NCBI RefSeq assembly: GCF_001747895.1
Contig: NZ_LNNB01000029.1
Span: 1 to 64,000, forward strand
DNA: 64,000 nt
Reading direction: 5' to 3'
Source of the DNA: Staphylococcus equorum
GTDB lineage: Bacteria > Bacillota > Bacilli > Staphylococcales > Staphylococcaceae
The notes beneath the pieces are model-generated. The model did no database searches and was not told the origin of the DNA. It saw only the letters and a program-made list of their open reading frames with translations. Shown piece after piece: positions 27,870 to 37,407 of this stretch (position 1 is its first letter; the number at the start of each line of letters is the position of its first letter). The position numbers were made by a program, and so were the translations under genes.

Positions 27870-29123
27870 ATGTTAACTGATGAGAAAATCAGACACATTT
27901 CTACTGGTGTGATAAACAAACAAGGGCACTGGTATTGTATACAATGTCATACACAAGAAAAACGTCATTTTTACAAATACTTTTCAACATTATTAGATAA
28001 AGAAGTTGTGTATTGCAGAAATTGTATCAATTTGAGCAGAATGGATAATATTAATGAAGTTTATATTACTGAAACAAATACGGCGATTTCCCAAGGGATA
28101 TATCACTTACCATTTGAATTATCAGAACAACAACGCTTTGCTTCAATTCAAATTTTAGAAGCGGTTAAAAATTTAACATCTATTTTATTATATGCTGTGA
28201 CAGGCGCTGGTAAGACAGAAATGATTTTTGAAGGTATTAGCTTTGCGAGAAGTGCAGGCTATAATGTTGCCGTTGTATCGCCAAGAGTAGATGTTGTTAT
28301 AGAAGTGAGTTTACGTATTAAAGCAGCTTTTCGAGATGAGGCGATAGATGTACTTTATCAAGGTCAGAGACAATGTCATAATGGGCACTTTGTAATTGCT
28401 ACAGTGCATCAATTATATCGGTTTAAGCATCATTTTGACTTGGTTATTGTAGATGAAGTTGATGCATTTCCGCTATCAATGGATCCAATGCTCTTTGATG
28501 TCATCACTCATGCCTCAAAAGAACATCATTGCCACATTTATATGACTGCGACGCCACCAACTGCATTACTTAGCAAAATGAAAGATGGTGGTATAGTAAC
28601 ATTGCCTGCCCGTTTTCATAGGAAACCTTTGCCAGTTCCTCAGTTTAAATATTACAAAATAAAATTTCATAAAATACAACGATTTCTTATGAATCGATTG
28701 AAACAACAAATTGAAACAGGACGGTATACGCTCGTGTTTTTTAATCACATACATCTTATGAAACAAATGTACCATTGTTATAAAACAGAAATAACTTCAT
28801 TGGCCTATGTACATAGTGAGGATGTACTTCGTTTTGAAAAAGTGAGCGATTTAAGAAAAGGTAAATATAAAGTGATGTTTACCACTACAATTTTAGAAAG
28901 AGGATTTACTATGGCGAACTTAGACGTCATCGTGCTTAATAGTCATATGTTTGAAAGCAGTGCACTTGTGCAAATAGCTGGAAGAGTGGGACGTAAATTA
29001 GAAGCTCCGACAGGATTAGTATTATATTTACACGAGGGGATTACCATGGACATGCTTAAAGCACGCAAAGATATTAAAAAAATGAACGTATTAGCACACA
29101 ACAGGGGATGGTTAGATGGCTAG
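27870..29123 (+). CDS. comFA: ComFA, DEAD/DEAH-type helicase of competence
   Basis: ComFA is an ATP-driven superfamily 2 motor that helps bring single-stranded DNA into competent cells. It has a four-cysteine zinc site (CIQC...CRNC, residues 20-56), Walker A AVTGAGKTE (about 107), the DEVD box in VIVDEVDAF, TATPPT, and the C-terminal helicase motifs ERGFTMANLD and QIAGRVGR. The ATG at 27870 has no ribosome binding site. A strong TTGGAGG at 27818-27824 lies 9 nt before an in-frame ATA at 27834, adding KHYGKLITEKD upstream, so initiation at a rare ATA is plausible and would give 429 residues. It overlaps comFC by 8 bp. Confidence 0.88.
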   Translation: MLTDEKIRHISTGVINKQGHWYCIQCHTQEKRHFYKYFSTLLDKEVVYCRNCINLSRMDNINEVYITETNTAISQGIYHLPFELSEQQRFASIQILEAVKNLTSILLYAVTGAGKTEMIFEGISFARSAGYNVAVVSPRVDVVIEVSLRIKAAFRDEAIDVLYQGQRQCHNGHFVIATVHQLYRFKHHFDLVIVDEVDAFPLSMDPMLFDVITHASKEHHCHIYMTATPPTALLSKMKDGGIVTLPARFHRKPLPVPQFKYYKIKFHKIQRFLMNRLKQQIETGRYTLVFFNHIHLMKQMYHCYKTEITSLAYVHSEDVLRFEKVSDLRKGKYKVMFTTTILERGFTMANLDVIVLNSHMFESSALVQIAGRVGRKLEAPTGLVLYLHEGITMDMLKARKDIKKMNVLAHNRGWLDG

Positions 29124-29787
29124 ATGTATTCAATGTCATCACACGTTTTCTGAAGCGTTTAACGCCTTCACATTTTATAAAAAAGCATCTAAATTATGTG
29201 AATCATGCATAGAACATTGGAATGAGCTCAATATTAAACCCCTCAATCGGTGTGTCAGATGTTTAAAGAACTTAGAAGAAAATGAAGCGGATTGCTTAGA
29301 TTGTCTATTTTTAGCTACAAAATATAATTTAATGAATCAGTTATATTGCCAATACCAATATAAAGGTATGTTGAAGACCCTGATTCATCAATATAAATTT
29401 AAGAAAGATGTCGCAATCTGTGAAATATTAGCAACACAGCTTCATTTTCCTAAAATGTCATATGATTATATTGTGCCCATACCATCTCCTTTAGTTAGAG
29501 ATAAAGAGCGAACATTTAATCCTGTGGTGACCGTGTTAGATAAAATGGGTGTGAGTTATGAGCCAATACTACGTACGCGCATACGTCCAAAGCAATCAAT
29601 TTTAGGAAAACAATTACGGGCTCAATCAAAAAATCCATTTGAAATCGTAAAAAATATAGATTTAGAAAATAAAAACATTTTACTTGTAGATGACATTTAT
29701 ACTACAGGCTTAACAGTTCATAATGCTGCAGAATTACTTTTTGTTAGAAAAATCAGAAAATTCGATGTGTTTACGTTTGCACGGTAG
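29116..29787 (+). CDS. comFC: ComFC, phosphoribosyltransferase-fold competence protein
   Basis: This 223-residue ComF-family protein has an N-terminal zinc ribbon (CIQCHHTF, CESC, then CVRC...CLDC within the first 80 residues) and a C-terminal PRTase fold with IVPIPSP, RPKQSILGKQLRAQSKNPF and the PRPP loop ILLVDDIYTTGLT (about residues 190-202). It supports DNA uptake with ComFA. Its ATG overlaps the comFA stop, so the two are translationally coupled. Confidence 0.92.
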   Translation: MARCIQCHHTFSEAFNAFTFYKKASKLCESCIEHWNELNIKPLNRCVRCLKNLEENEADCLDCLFLATKYNLMNQLYCQYQYKGMLKTLIHQYKFKKDVAICEILATQLHFPKMSYDYIVPIPSPLVRDKERTFNPVVTVLDKMGVSYEPILRTRIRPKQSILGKQLRAQSKNPFEIVKNIDLENKNILLVDDIYTTGLTVHNAAELLFVRKIRKFDVFTFAR

Positions 29788-29801
29788 GAGAAACGTGGTA
29801 T
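29775..29801 (+). promoter_or_regulatory. Possible sigma-B promoter before hpf
   Basis: GTTTGC (29775-29780), a 15-bp spacer and TGGTAT (29796-29801) resemble the staphylococcal SigB consensus GTTTAA/GGGTAT. The -35-like part lies inside the comFC 3' end. Long HPF genes are stress-regulated in staphylococci, which fits, but two hexamer positions deviate in one box and one in the other. Confidence 0.35.
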
Positions 29802-29853
29802 TATAAGAGTAAGCAATATTACCAATATAGAGGTTTTAAAGGAGTCGATTATT

Positions 29854-30420
29854 ATGATCAGATTTGAAATTCACGGGGAGAACCTCACTATTACTGATGC
29901 GATTCGCAACTATATTGAGGAGAAAATTGGTAAATTAGAAAGATATTTTAATGATGTGCCAAATGCAATCGCACATGTTAAAGTAAAAACGTATCAAAAT
30001 TCAGCAGCAAAAATCGAAGTAACTATTCCATTGAAAAACGTTACTTTAAGAGCTGAAGAACGCCACGATGATTTATACGCAGGTATTGATTTGATTAACG
30101 GTAAACTTGAAAGACAAGTTAGAAAATACAAAACGCGTGTAAATCGTAAAAATAGAAGTCGTGGAGAACAAGAAGCATTTGCATCATTGCCACAAGAAAG
30201 TGAAGCAGAAGAGATTCAAAATGATGACAATGAAAGTGATATCGAAATTATTCGTTCAAAAAATTTCAGTTTGAAACCTATGGATTCAGAAGAAGCAGTA
30301 TTGCAAATGGATTTATTAGGACATGATTTCTTTATTTTCACAGATCGTGAAACTGATGGTACGAGTATTGTTTATAAAAGAAGAGATGGAAAATATGGTT
30401 TGATTGAAACAACTGAATAA
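29854..30420 (+). CDS. hpf: Long-form ribosome hibernation promoting factor
   Basis: This 188-residue long HPF has an N-terminal S30AE domain (about residues 1-100) that binds the 30S decoding region and a C-terminal dimerisation domain (about 130-188) that joins two 70S particles into inactive 100S dimers. The two are joined by an acidic linker ([18 protein letters not shown]). The ribosome binding site is AAAGGAG. A single gene between comFC and secA, with a terminator at 30455. Confidence 0.96.
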   Translation: MIRFEIHGENLTITDAIRNYIEEKIGKLERYFNDVPNAIAHVKVKTYQNSAAKIEVTIPLKNVTLRAEERHDDLYAGIDLINGKLERQVRKYKTRVNRKNRSRGEQEAFASLPQESEAEEIQNDDNESDIEIIRSKNFSLKPMDSEEAVLQMDLLGHDFFIFTDRETDGTSIVYKRRDGKYGLIETTE

Positions 30421-30454
30421 TTTGTTTTAATTAAGTCCAATATTAAACTAACTG

Positions 30455-30494
30455 TAGCGTTCATGATTGAGTTAAATCATGGACGCTCATTTTT
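30455..30494 (+). terminator. Terminator after hpf
   Basis: AGCGTTCATGATT pairs with AATCATGGACGCT (one G-U pair), followed by CATTTTTTG. The remaining 220 bp to secA are AT-rich leader with no gene seen. Confidence 0.8.
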
Positions 30495-30717
30495 TGTTGT
30501 GTTACTATGAAATAATTTGAAAGTTAGGTAAGATCTTGTGTATATTTTAATTGAATAAGAAATAAAATAAAAAATGAAAACTACTAATAAATAAAAAATA
30601 GCATTAACAAGCGAAAAAACTGTTTAAATGGAAAGTTAATAAGTGTAAATTTAAGCTTATAAATGATATCATAAATTGTTGTAAGCGAAGAGTTAAAAAG
30701 CTAAAGGAGCGAACAAA

Positions 30718-33249
30718 ATGGGTTTTTTATCAAAGATTGCAGATGGCAATAAAAAAGAAATAAAACGCCTTGGTAAATTAGCCGACAAAGTCCTTGCGTT
30801 AGAAGAGGATACGTCGATATTAACTGATGAAGAAATTAGAGAGAAAACAAAAGCATTTCAAAAACAATTACAAGCAGAAGAAGATATTAAAAAACAATAT
30901 AAAATGCTCGATGATATTTTACCGGAAGCCTTTGCGCTCGTAAGAGAAGGTTCAAAACGTGTGTTCAATATGATTCCATATAAAGTTCAGGTTATGGGTG
31001 GTATTGCAATTCATGGTGGCGACATTTCTGAAATGAGAACGGGTGAAGGTAAAACGTTAACTGCAACAATGCCAGTTTATTTAAACGCATTGTTAGGTCG
31101 CGGTGTGCATGTTATTACAGTAAACGAATATTTATCTAGTACACAAAGCGAAGAAATGGCAGAACTATATGAATTCCTAGGGTTATCAGTAGGATTAAAC
31201 GTCAACAGTATGACAACAAATGAGAAGAGAGAAGCATACGCAAGTGATATTACGTATAGTACGAACAATGAGTTAGGCTTCGATTATTTACGTGATAATA
31301 TGGTGAACTATGCAGAAGAACGTGTTATGAGACCATTGAACTTTGCTATTATTGATGAAGTTGACTCAATTTTAATCGATGAAGCGCGTACGCCACTAAT
31401 CATTTCAGGTGAAGCTGAGAAATCGACTTCGCTTTATACACAAGCAAATGTCTTTGCTAAAATGTTGAAAAATGAAGACGACTATAACTACGATGAAAAA
31501 ACAAAAGCTGTTCAATTAACAGAACAAGGTATTGATAAAGCAGAACGCATGTTTAAGATTGATAATCTATATGATGTTAATAATGTGGATATTATTAGCC
31601 ATATTAATACTGCGTTACGTGCACATGTAACATTGCAACGAGATGTGGATTACATGGTGAATAATGGTGAAGTCTTAATTGTTGATCAATTTACTGGTCG
31701 TACAATGCCAGGACGTCGCTTTTCAGAAGGCTTACACCAAGCCATAGAAGCAAAAGAAGGCGTGAAGATTCAAAACGAATCTAAAACAATGGCTTCTATT
31801 ACATTCCAAAACTATTTCAGAATGTACAACAAACTTTCTGGTATGACAGGTACAGCTAAAACTGAAGAAGAAGAGTTCAGAAACATTTATAATATGACTG
31901 TAACTCAAATACCTACTAACAAACCGATACAACGTGTGGATAAACCAGACTTAATATACATTAGTCAAAAAGGTAAATTTGATGCAGTTGTTGATGATGT
32001 TATTGAAAAACATAAACTTGGACAACCTGTACTATTGGGTACAGTTGCAGTTGAAACCAGTGAATATATTTCTAATTTATTGAAGAAACATGGCGTACGT
32101 CATGACATTTTAAATGCTAAAAATCACGAACGTGAAGCAGATATAGTTGCTAATGCAGGTCAACGTGGAGCGGTTACTATCGCTACTAACATGGCAGGTA
32201 GAGGTACAGATATTAAACTTGGCGTAGGTGTTGAAGAAATCGGCGGCCTTGCAGTAATTGGTACAGAGCGACATGAATCTCGTCGTATTGATGATCAATT
32301 ACGTGGTCGTGCTGGACGACAAGGTGATAAAGGGGACAGTCGCTTCTATTTATCCCTACAGGATGATTTAATGGTACGTTTTGGTTCAGAACGTTTACAA
32401 AGTATGATGAATCGTTTAGGTATGGATGATTCTACACCAATAGAATCTAAAATGGTGTCCCGTGCCGTTGAATCTGCTCAAAAACGTGTAGAAGGTAATA
32501 ACTTTGATGCACGTAAACGTGTACTTGAATATGACGATGTATTACGTAAACAACGTGAGATTATATATGGTGAACGTAACCGTATTATTGATAATGATGA
32601 AAGTGGAGATTTAGTAAATGAAATGCTCCATTCTACAATAGATAGAAGCGTTCATTATTATATAAATGAAGACGAAGAAGATTTAGATTATGAGCCATTC
32701 ATCAACTATATTGATGATGTATTCTTAAATGAAGGTGACTTAAAACTAGAAGATATCAAAGGTAAGGACCAAGAGGATATCATTGATATTGTTTGGTCAA
32801 AAGTTGAAGTCGCGTTAAAAGATCAAAAAGAGAAAATTGGTACACAATTTGATGAATTCGAACGTATGATTTTACTTCGTTCAATCGATTTACATTGGAC
32901 AGATCATATAGATACAATGGATCAATTACGTCAAGGTATCCATTTGCGTTCTTATGGCCAGCAAAATCCATTACGTGATTATCAAAACGAAGGTCACCAA
33001 CTTTTCGATACAATGATGCAAAACATCGAAGAAGATGTTAGCAAATATATCTTGAAATCCGTAGTAACAGTTGAAGATGACTTAGAACGTGATAAAGCAA
33101 CAGATTTCGGTAAAGCTGAACACGTATCTGCAGAAGATGGTAAAGAAAAAGCTAAAGCATCACCTTATGTTAAAGATGATCATATCGGTAGAAACGATCC
33201 TTGCCCTTGCGGTAGTGGAAAAAAATATAAAAACTGCCACGGTGCGTAA
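30718..33249 (+). CDS. secA: Preprotein translocase ATPase SecA
   Basis: SecA drives precursor proteins through SecYEG. The 843-residue protein has Walker [15 protein letters not shown] (about residues 102-115), the [13 protein letters not shown] box (about 209-221), helicase motifs NMAGRGTDI and [11 protein letters not shown], and the C-terminal zinc motif [15 protein letters not shown]. The ribosome binding site is AAAGGAG. It is the housekeeping SecA1, judged by length and the zinc tail. A terminator follows at 33270. Confidence 0.98.
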   Translation: MGFLSKIADGNKKEIKRLGKLADKVLALEEDTSILTDEEIREKTKAFQKQLQAEEDIKKQYKMLDDILPEAFALVREGSKRVFNMIPYKVQVMGGIAIHGGDISEMRTGEGKTLTATMPVYLNALLGRGVHVITVNEYLSSTQSEEMAELYEFLGLSVGLNVNSMTTNEKREAYASDITYSTNNELGFDYLRDNMVNYAEERVMRPLNFAIIDEVDSILIDEARTPLIISGEAEKSTSLYTQANVFAKMLKNEDDYNYDEKTKAVQLTEQGIDKAERMFKIDNLYDVNNVDIISHINTALRAHVTLQRDVDYMVNNGEVLIVDQFTGRTMPGRRFSEGLHQAIEAKEGVKIQNESKTMASITFQNYFRMYNKLSGMTGTAKTEEEEFRNIYNMTVTQIPTNKPIQRVDKPDLIYISQKGKFDAVVDDVIEKHKLGQPVLLGTVAVETSEYISNLLKKHGVRHDILNAKNHEREADIVANAGQRGAVTIATNMAGRGTDIKLGVGVEEIGGLAVIGTERHESRRIDDQLRGRAGRQGDKGDSRFYLSLQDDLMVRFGSERLQSMMNRLGMDDSTPIESKMVSRAVESAQKRVEGNNFDARKRVLEYDDVLRKQREIIYGERNRIIDNDESGDLVNEMLHSTIDRSVHYYINEDEEDLDYEPFINYIDDVFLNEGDLKLEDIKGKDQEDIIDIVWSKVEVALKDQKEKIGTQFDEFERMILLRSIDLHWTDHIDTMDQLRQGIHLRSYGQQNPLRDYQNEGHQLFDTMMQNIEEDVSKYILKSVVTVEDDLERDKATDFGKAEHVSAEDGKEKAKASPYVKDDHIGRNDPCPCGSGKKYKNCHGA

Positions 33250-33269
33250 TTTGAAAGTGATTTTAAATA

Positions 33270-33314
33270 AAACCGGAAGCCTTGATAAAGCATATATCAA
33301 CTTCCGGTTTTTAT
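33270..33314 (+). terminator. Terminator after secA
   Basis: AAAACCGGAAG pairs with CTTCCGGTTTT, with an inner TTGATA/TATCAA stem and a T-run. Confidence 0.85.
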
Positions 33315-33467
33315 TTATCAAAAATTAAAGTTAGCGTGTTTTAATAAATAAAAAACAGTGGCAGAGTTGTAATTAAGCCTCAAACTTTTGTAGAATAGAT
33401 ATATTGAATAAAATAACATAATTTAATAGTAGTATTTCAATCGTACGATAACAGGAGAGATGCATTG

Positions 33468-34584
33468 ATGGAACTATCAGAAATTAAACGTAATATAGAT
33501 TATTATAATGAAAAATTAGAGCAGCTTAGGGGGTCTCTTTGACTTAGAAGAAAAAGAGACAAATATTCAGGAATACGAAGAAATGATGACTGATCCTACT
33601 TTTTGGGATGATCAAGATAAAGCACAGGAAATTATCGATAAGAATAATGCTTTAAAAACGATCGTAAATGCATATCGAGGATTAGAATCTGAAATAGAAG
33701 AGATGGAAACAACAAGAGAACTATTATTAGACGATGATGATGAAGATATGAAGTCAGATTTAGAACAAAACGTATTAGATTTTAAAGAAAACTTAGATAA
33801 TTTTGAACTACAATTATTACTTGATGGTCCATACGATGCGAACGATGCCATTATGGAACTACATCCTGGCGCAGGCGGTACGGAATCGCAAGATTGGACA
33901 AATATGCTTTTAAGAATGTATCAACGTTATTGTGAACACAAAGGGTTTAAAGTTGAAATTGCAGACTATCTACCTGGTGATGAAGCGGGCGTTAAAAGCG
34001 TTACATTAATCGTTAAAGGTCATAATGCCTATGGTTATTTGAAAGCTGAAAAAGGCGTGCATCGACTTGTCCGTATTTCACCGTTTGATTCGTCTGGACG
34101 TAGACATACTTCATTCGCTTCTTGTGATGTTATACCACAATTCAATAATACAGAAATTGAAATCGATATAAATCCAGATGATATTAATGTTGATACATTT
34201 AGAGCATCTGGCGCAGGTGGTCAACATATTAATAAAACAGAATCAGCAATTAGAATAACCCATCATCCTACAGGCATTGTAGTAAACAACCAAAATGAGC
34301 GTTCTCAAATTAAAAACAGAGAAGCTGCAATGAAGACATTGAAAGCCAAGTTATATCAATTGAAAATTGAAGAACAAGAGCAAGAAATGGCAGAAATTCG
34401 TGGTGAGCAAAAAGAAATTGGCTGGGGAAGTCAAATAAGATCTTATGTTTTCCATCCTTATGCAATGGTTAAAGATCATAGAACAAATGAAGAATCAGGT
34501 AAAGTAGATGCAGTTATGGACGGTGATATAAGTCCATTTATAGAAGCATACTTACGTAGTCAAATGGATCATTCAGAAAGTTAA
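33468..34584 (+). CDS. prfB: Peptide chain release factor 2 with programmed +1 frameshift
   Basis: RF2 reads UGA and UAA stop codons. Frame 1 runs 24 codons from ATG 33468 to TGA at 33540. A +1 shift at CTT TGA C (33537-33543), just after the internal Shine-Dalgarno-like AGGGGG (33528-33533), continues in the second frame from 33541 to 34584, giving 371 residues. The GGQ peptidyl-hydrolase motif is in [12 protein letters not shown] and the SPF anticodon-like tripeptide is in [10 protein letters not shown]2 autoregulates its own level: low RF2 lets the shift occur. Confidence 0.96.
33528..33543 (+). promoter_or_regulatory. prfB +1 recoding site
   Basis: AGGGGGTCTCTTTGAC carries the internal Shine-Dalgarno-like AGGGGG, the slippery CTT codon and the UGA stop followed by C, a poor termination context. 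It is the classic bacterial RF2 arrangement. Confidence 0.95.
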
Positions 34585-34598
34585 GCAAATGATAATAA

Positions 34599-34642
34599 GA
34601 GATCTCGTCATTAGTATTTAAACTAGTGACGAGATCTTTTTA
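34599..34642 (+). terminator. Terminator after prfB
   Basis: AGATCTCGTCATTAGT pairs with ACTAGTGACGAGATCT, followed by TTTTTAAATT. Confidence 0.87.
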
Positions 34643-34807
34643 AATTAAAAGAAAAAATAAAAAAAATATGTAAAATGCAATTTAAAATATTACATGTTAG
34701 ATTAAGCTGATGTATATAGAGACGCTTTAAAAGGTTGTAATATCAAGGTTTTAAACGCGCTTTAAGTTAATAGCGTTGACCCATATTTAGTCTCAATTGT
34801 CTATTGC

Positions 34808-34824
34808 ATTACAGTATAATAACA
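34808..34824. promoter_or_regulatory. WalR-type binding site upstream of the LysM-CHAP gene
   Basis: ATTACA-GTATA-ATAACA is, on the other strand, TGTTAT-N5-TGTAAT, an exact match to the WalR consensus TGTWAH-N5-TGTWAH. It lies about 75 bp before the start codon and overlaps a TATAAT. WalKR controls most staphylococcal CHAP/LysM wall hydrolases. Confidence 0.75.
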
Positions 34825-34898
34825 ATCACAAAAGAGGGGAAAATTTATGCTATATTATGATTGATTAAAATTCAAGACAGTAAAGGGTTGAATATGTA

Positions 34899-35798
34899 AT
34901 GAAGAAAGGATTAACATTTTCTGTAACATCGGCAGCATTGTTTTTTGGTTTTAATGGTATTGCATCAGCAGACCAAATTCACACAGTAAAAGAAGATGCT
35001 AAATTATCTGATATAGCGCAAACATTTGCCACAACAACAAATGAAATTCAGTCATTAAATCAATTGAATGACAAAGTAACTGTACAAGCAGGAGAGCAAT
35101 TAGTGCTTCCAGACAAAGATATAGTAGAAATAAAGCAAGGAGATACGGTTTTAAATATTGCTGCTAAATATCAGCTTAATTTAGAACAACTTTATCAGTT
35201 AAACCCAAATCTAGGAGAAATTATTTATCCTGGACAATTAGTGGCAGTATCTGAAAAGGGTTCAGCACATTTAAACAACCAACTTCAAAGTATTTTTAAC
35301 GAACAGCAAGTACAGAATGAAACAAGGGAAGATAATGATGTTCCAGTAACATCAAACAACTTTGTACCGACAACACAGCATACTTGGGATTACGTAGAAA
35401 AAGAAGCAGCAAATAATCAAAATGAAAGTACACAAATGTATTCTAATCAATATAAACCAACACAGGTAGCTTCAAATGGTAGTAATTATTATGATTGGGG
35501 ACAATGTACATACTATGCATTTGATCGTCGTCAACAATTAGGAAAATCAGTAGGTAACCTTTGGGGTAACGCAAATAATTGGGCTTCGGCAGCGAGTAAT
35601 AGTGGCTACAAAGTTAACCGTACACCTGAAGTGGGTGCGATTTTCCAAAGTAATGCCGGTAACTATGGTCATGTAGGTGTTGTAGAACGTAAAAATCCAG
35701 ATGGATCAATTGTAGTATCAGAAATGAATTGGCAAGGTGTAGGACAAAAATCTTATAGAACAATTCACAACACTGATCAATATAATTATATTCATTAG
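34899..35798 (+). CDS. Secreted LysM-CHAP peptidoglycan hydrolase
   Basis: This 299-residue exported protein has a signal peptide of about 24 residues (cut near ASA-DQ). Two LysM repeats follow (about residues 26-71 and 72-118) that bind peptidoglycan, then a Gln/Asn-rich linker, and a C-terminal CHAP domain (about 180-299) with catalytic cysteine in YDWGQCTYYAFDRR and histidine in GNYGHVGVVE. Such enzymes cleave stem-peptide or cross-bridge bonds in wall turnover and daughter-cell separation. It resembles the staphylococcal Sle1/SsaA group but has two rather than three LysM repeats. A WalR-type box lies upstream. Confidence 0.92.
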   Translation: MKKGLTFSVTSAALFFGFNGIASADQIHTVKEDAKLSDIAQTFATTTNEIQSLNQLNDKVTVQAGEQLVLPDKDIVEIKQGDTVLNIAAKYQLNLEQLYQLNPNLGEIIYPGQLVAVSEKGSAHLNNQLQSIFNEQQVQNETREDNDVPVTSNNFVPTTQHTWDYVEKEAANNQNESTQMYSNQYKPTQVASNGSNYYDWGQCTYYAFDRRQQLGKSVGNLWGNANNWASAASNSGYKVNRTPEVGAIFQSNAGNYGHVGVVERKNPDGSIVVSEMNWQGVGQKSYRTIHNTDQYNYIH

Positions 35799-35909
35799 CA
35801 AACCATATACCTACTATATACTTGCAATATCATCTGAATACATAAAAAAGGTGATTGATAGTGAGCTTATATTAGAGGTGAGCTTTGCTTAGTATAATAA
35901 ATGGTACAT

Positions 35910-35950
35910 CATAGAACCACTCCATCATGTTTTGGAGTGGTTCTATGTTT
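35910..35950 (+). terminator. Terminator after the LysM-CHAP gene
   Basis: CATAGAACCACTCCA pairs perfectly with TGGAGTGGTTCTATG across an 8-nt loop, followed by TTTATAG. Confidence 0.85.
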
Positions 35951-36203
35951 ATAGTTCATTGTGGTTAAATAATGTCATGAATAAAATAATGCGACAGCAA
36001 TATAATTTTTCTAATAAGATTTCGTAGTATATGCCTAGCCAACTCTGCCAAAATAACAACGGGACTGAGATATGAATTTATGTCCTAGGCGCCTCATAAA
36101 TTGAATTAGTTAAATTCAATTACATTGATAAGACATTTTGATTGTTGAATGATATTATAAAATTAAGTATAATCATTCATTAAACAAACTAGGAGGCGAT
36201 GTC
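35951..36203. other. Gap before the HD-domain gene with a degenerate repeat-like stretch
   Basis: No gene is seen. The stretch at about 36030-36085 (CTAGCCAACTCTGCC, then GGGACTGAGATATGAATTT) resembles fragments of dispersed intergenic repeats common in staphylococci. The promoter of the following gene is probably near TATAAT at about 36169. Confidence 0.35.
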
Positions 36204-36845
36204 ATGGGAGTACATCAATATTTTAAACGCTTGTCTGATTTAGAAAAATTAATTAGATTGCCGGGAAAATTTAAATACTTTGAGCATAATGTCGCTGCGC
36301 ATTCATTTAAGGTGACAAAAATTGCACAATATTTGGCTACAGTAGAGGAATACCATGGTAATGAAGTAGATTGGAAGAGTTTATATGAAAAGTCGTTAAA
36401 TCACGATTTTGCTGAAATTTTTACGGGTGATATCAAAACACCAGTTAAATATGCAAGTGGTGAATTAAAAAAACTCTTCTCACAAGTCGAGGAAGAAATG
36501 GTAGACCATTTTATAAATGAAGAAATTCCAGAAGCTTACCAAGATATATATCGAGAAAGACTTCAAGAAGGTAAAGACGACTCATTAGAAGGTCAGATAC
36601 TTTCTGTAGCTGACAAGATAGATTTATTATATGAAACATTTGGGGAAATACAAAAGCGTAACCCTGAACAACTATTTTTTGAAATATATGAGATGTCCTT
36701 AGAAACAATTATGCAATTTGATCATCTAAGTTCGGTACAAGATTTTATAGATAATATTATTCCTGAAATGTTAACGGAGAAATTCATTCCAAGATCAGAA
36801 TTACGTGAAACAACAATGGCTATTTTAAATAATAGGAATGGGTGA
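36204..36845 (+). CDS. HD-domain phosphohydrolase (YfbR/HDDC2-like)
   Basis: This 213-residue soluble protein has the metal-binding pattern of the HD superfamily: H in EHNVAAHSFKV (about residues 28-38), the HD pair in SLNHDFAEIFTGDIKTPVK (about 65-83) and D in SVADKIDLLYE (about 132-142). The arrangement is that of YfbR-type 5'-deoxynucleotidases, which dephosphorylate dNMPs; that substrate is inferred. The ribosome binding site is AGGAGG. It is followed after 5 bp by csbA. Confidence 0.85.
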   Translation: MGVHQYFKRLSDLEKLIRLPGKFKYFEHNVAAHSFKVTKIAQYLATVEEYHGNEVDWKSLYEKSLNHDFAEIFTGDIKTPVKYASGELKKLFSQVEEEMVDHFINEEIPEAYQDIYRERLQEGKDDSLEGQILSVADKIDLLYETFGEIQKRNPEQLFFEIYEMSLETIMQFDHLSSVQDFIDNIIPEMLTEKFIPRSELRETTMAILNNRNG

Positions 36846-36850
36846 AGTGA

Positions 36851-37081
36851 ATGATTTGGTATGTGCTCGCATCCTTCTTTCCATGTATTTTTGTGGTATT
36901 TTTCAGTGTGCTGACACGAAGTAAATGGGTAGGAACGATTTTAACATTAATTATAATTGGTGCATCCGTTCAAAAAGGTTTTTTTCATAATGAATGGATC
37001 ATTTTTATAGATGTCGCCTCGTTGCTAGCTGGTTACCTTATTATCGATCAATTAGAATTTCATAAAAAAGAAGATGACTGA
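36851..37081 (+). CDS. csbA: CsbA-family small membrane protein (DUF2198)
   Basis: This 76-residue protein has two to three hydrophobic helices and a charged C-terminal tail (FHKKEDD). Its position immediately before uvrB-uvrA matches the csbA-uvrB-uvrA order of B. subtilis, where csbA is a sigma-B target. Function is unknown. It shares a transcript with the HD-domain gene (5-bp gap). Confidence 0.82.
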   Translation: MIWYVLASFFPCIFVVFFSVLTRSKWVGTILTLIIIGASVQKGFFHNEWIIFIDVASLLAGYLIIDQLEFHKKEDD

Positions 37082-37185
37082 GTAATAAGTATTAAGCAAC
37101 TTAATTGCTATAGTTAAATAAGCGTTTTATAATTGTATAGATTAAACAATATAGTTTATTTTAGGATAAACAAAGACAACTTAGG

Positions 37186-37216
37186 CAAACATGGTGACAG
37201 AACTATGTTTGTTTTT
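37186..37216 (+). terminator. Terminator after csbA
   Basis: CAAACATGGT pairs with ACTATGTTTG (one G-U pair), followed by TTTTTC. The rest of the gap to uvrB holds the LexA box and promoter. Confidence 0.72.
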
Positions 37217-37240
37217 CTTTATATACAAGAAGATAAAAAG

Positions 37241-37254
37241 CGAACAAATGTTTG
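37241..37254. promoter_or_regulatory. uvrB: LexA (SOS) box of uvrBA
   Basis: CGAACAAATGTTTG matches the Gram-positive LexA consensus CGAAC-N4-GTTYG. It overlaps the -35 of the uvrB promoter (TTGCTT at 37252-37257; TAAAAT at 37276-37281 with an extended TG). Confidence 0.92.
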
Positions 37255-37407
37255 CTTTTCTATTTATAAATCTGTTAAAATATGTAACGAGAATATGAAT
37301 CTGCAAACTTGATGCAGACACACAGCAACAGTGGTATATACATTTTAAACATAGACACATCAGGTATGTTCGTATCGTTAGAAATTATATAGGAGGCATG
37401 TGTCACT

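Noticed and set aside
33468-33542. prfB pseudogene by frameshift
   Set aside because: The TGA is the normal programmed recoding site with internal Shine-Dalgarno and CTT-TGA-C.
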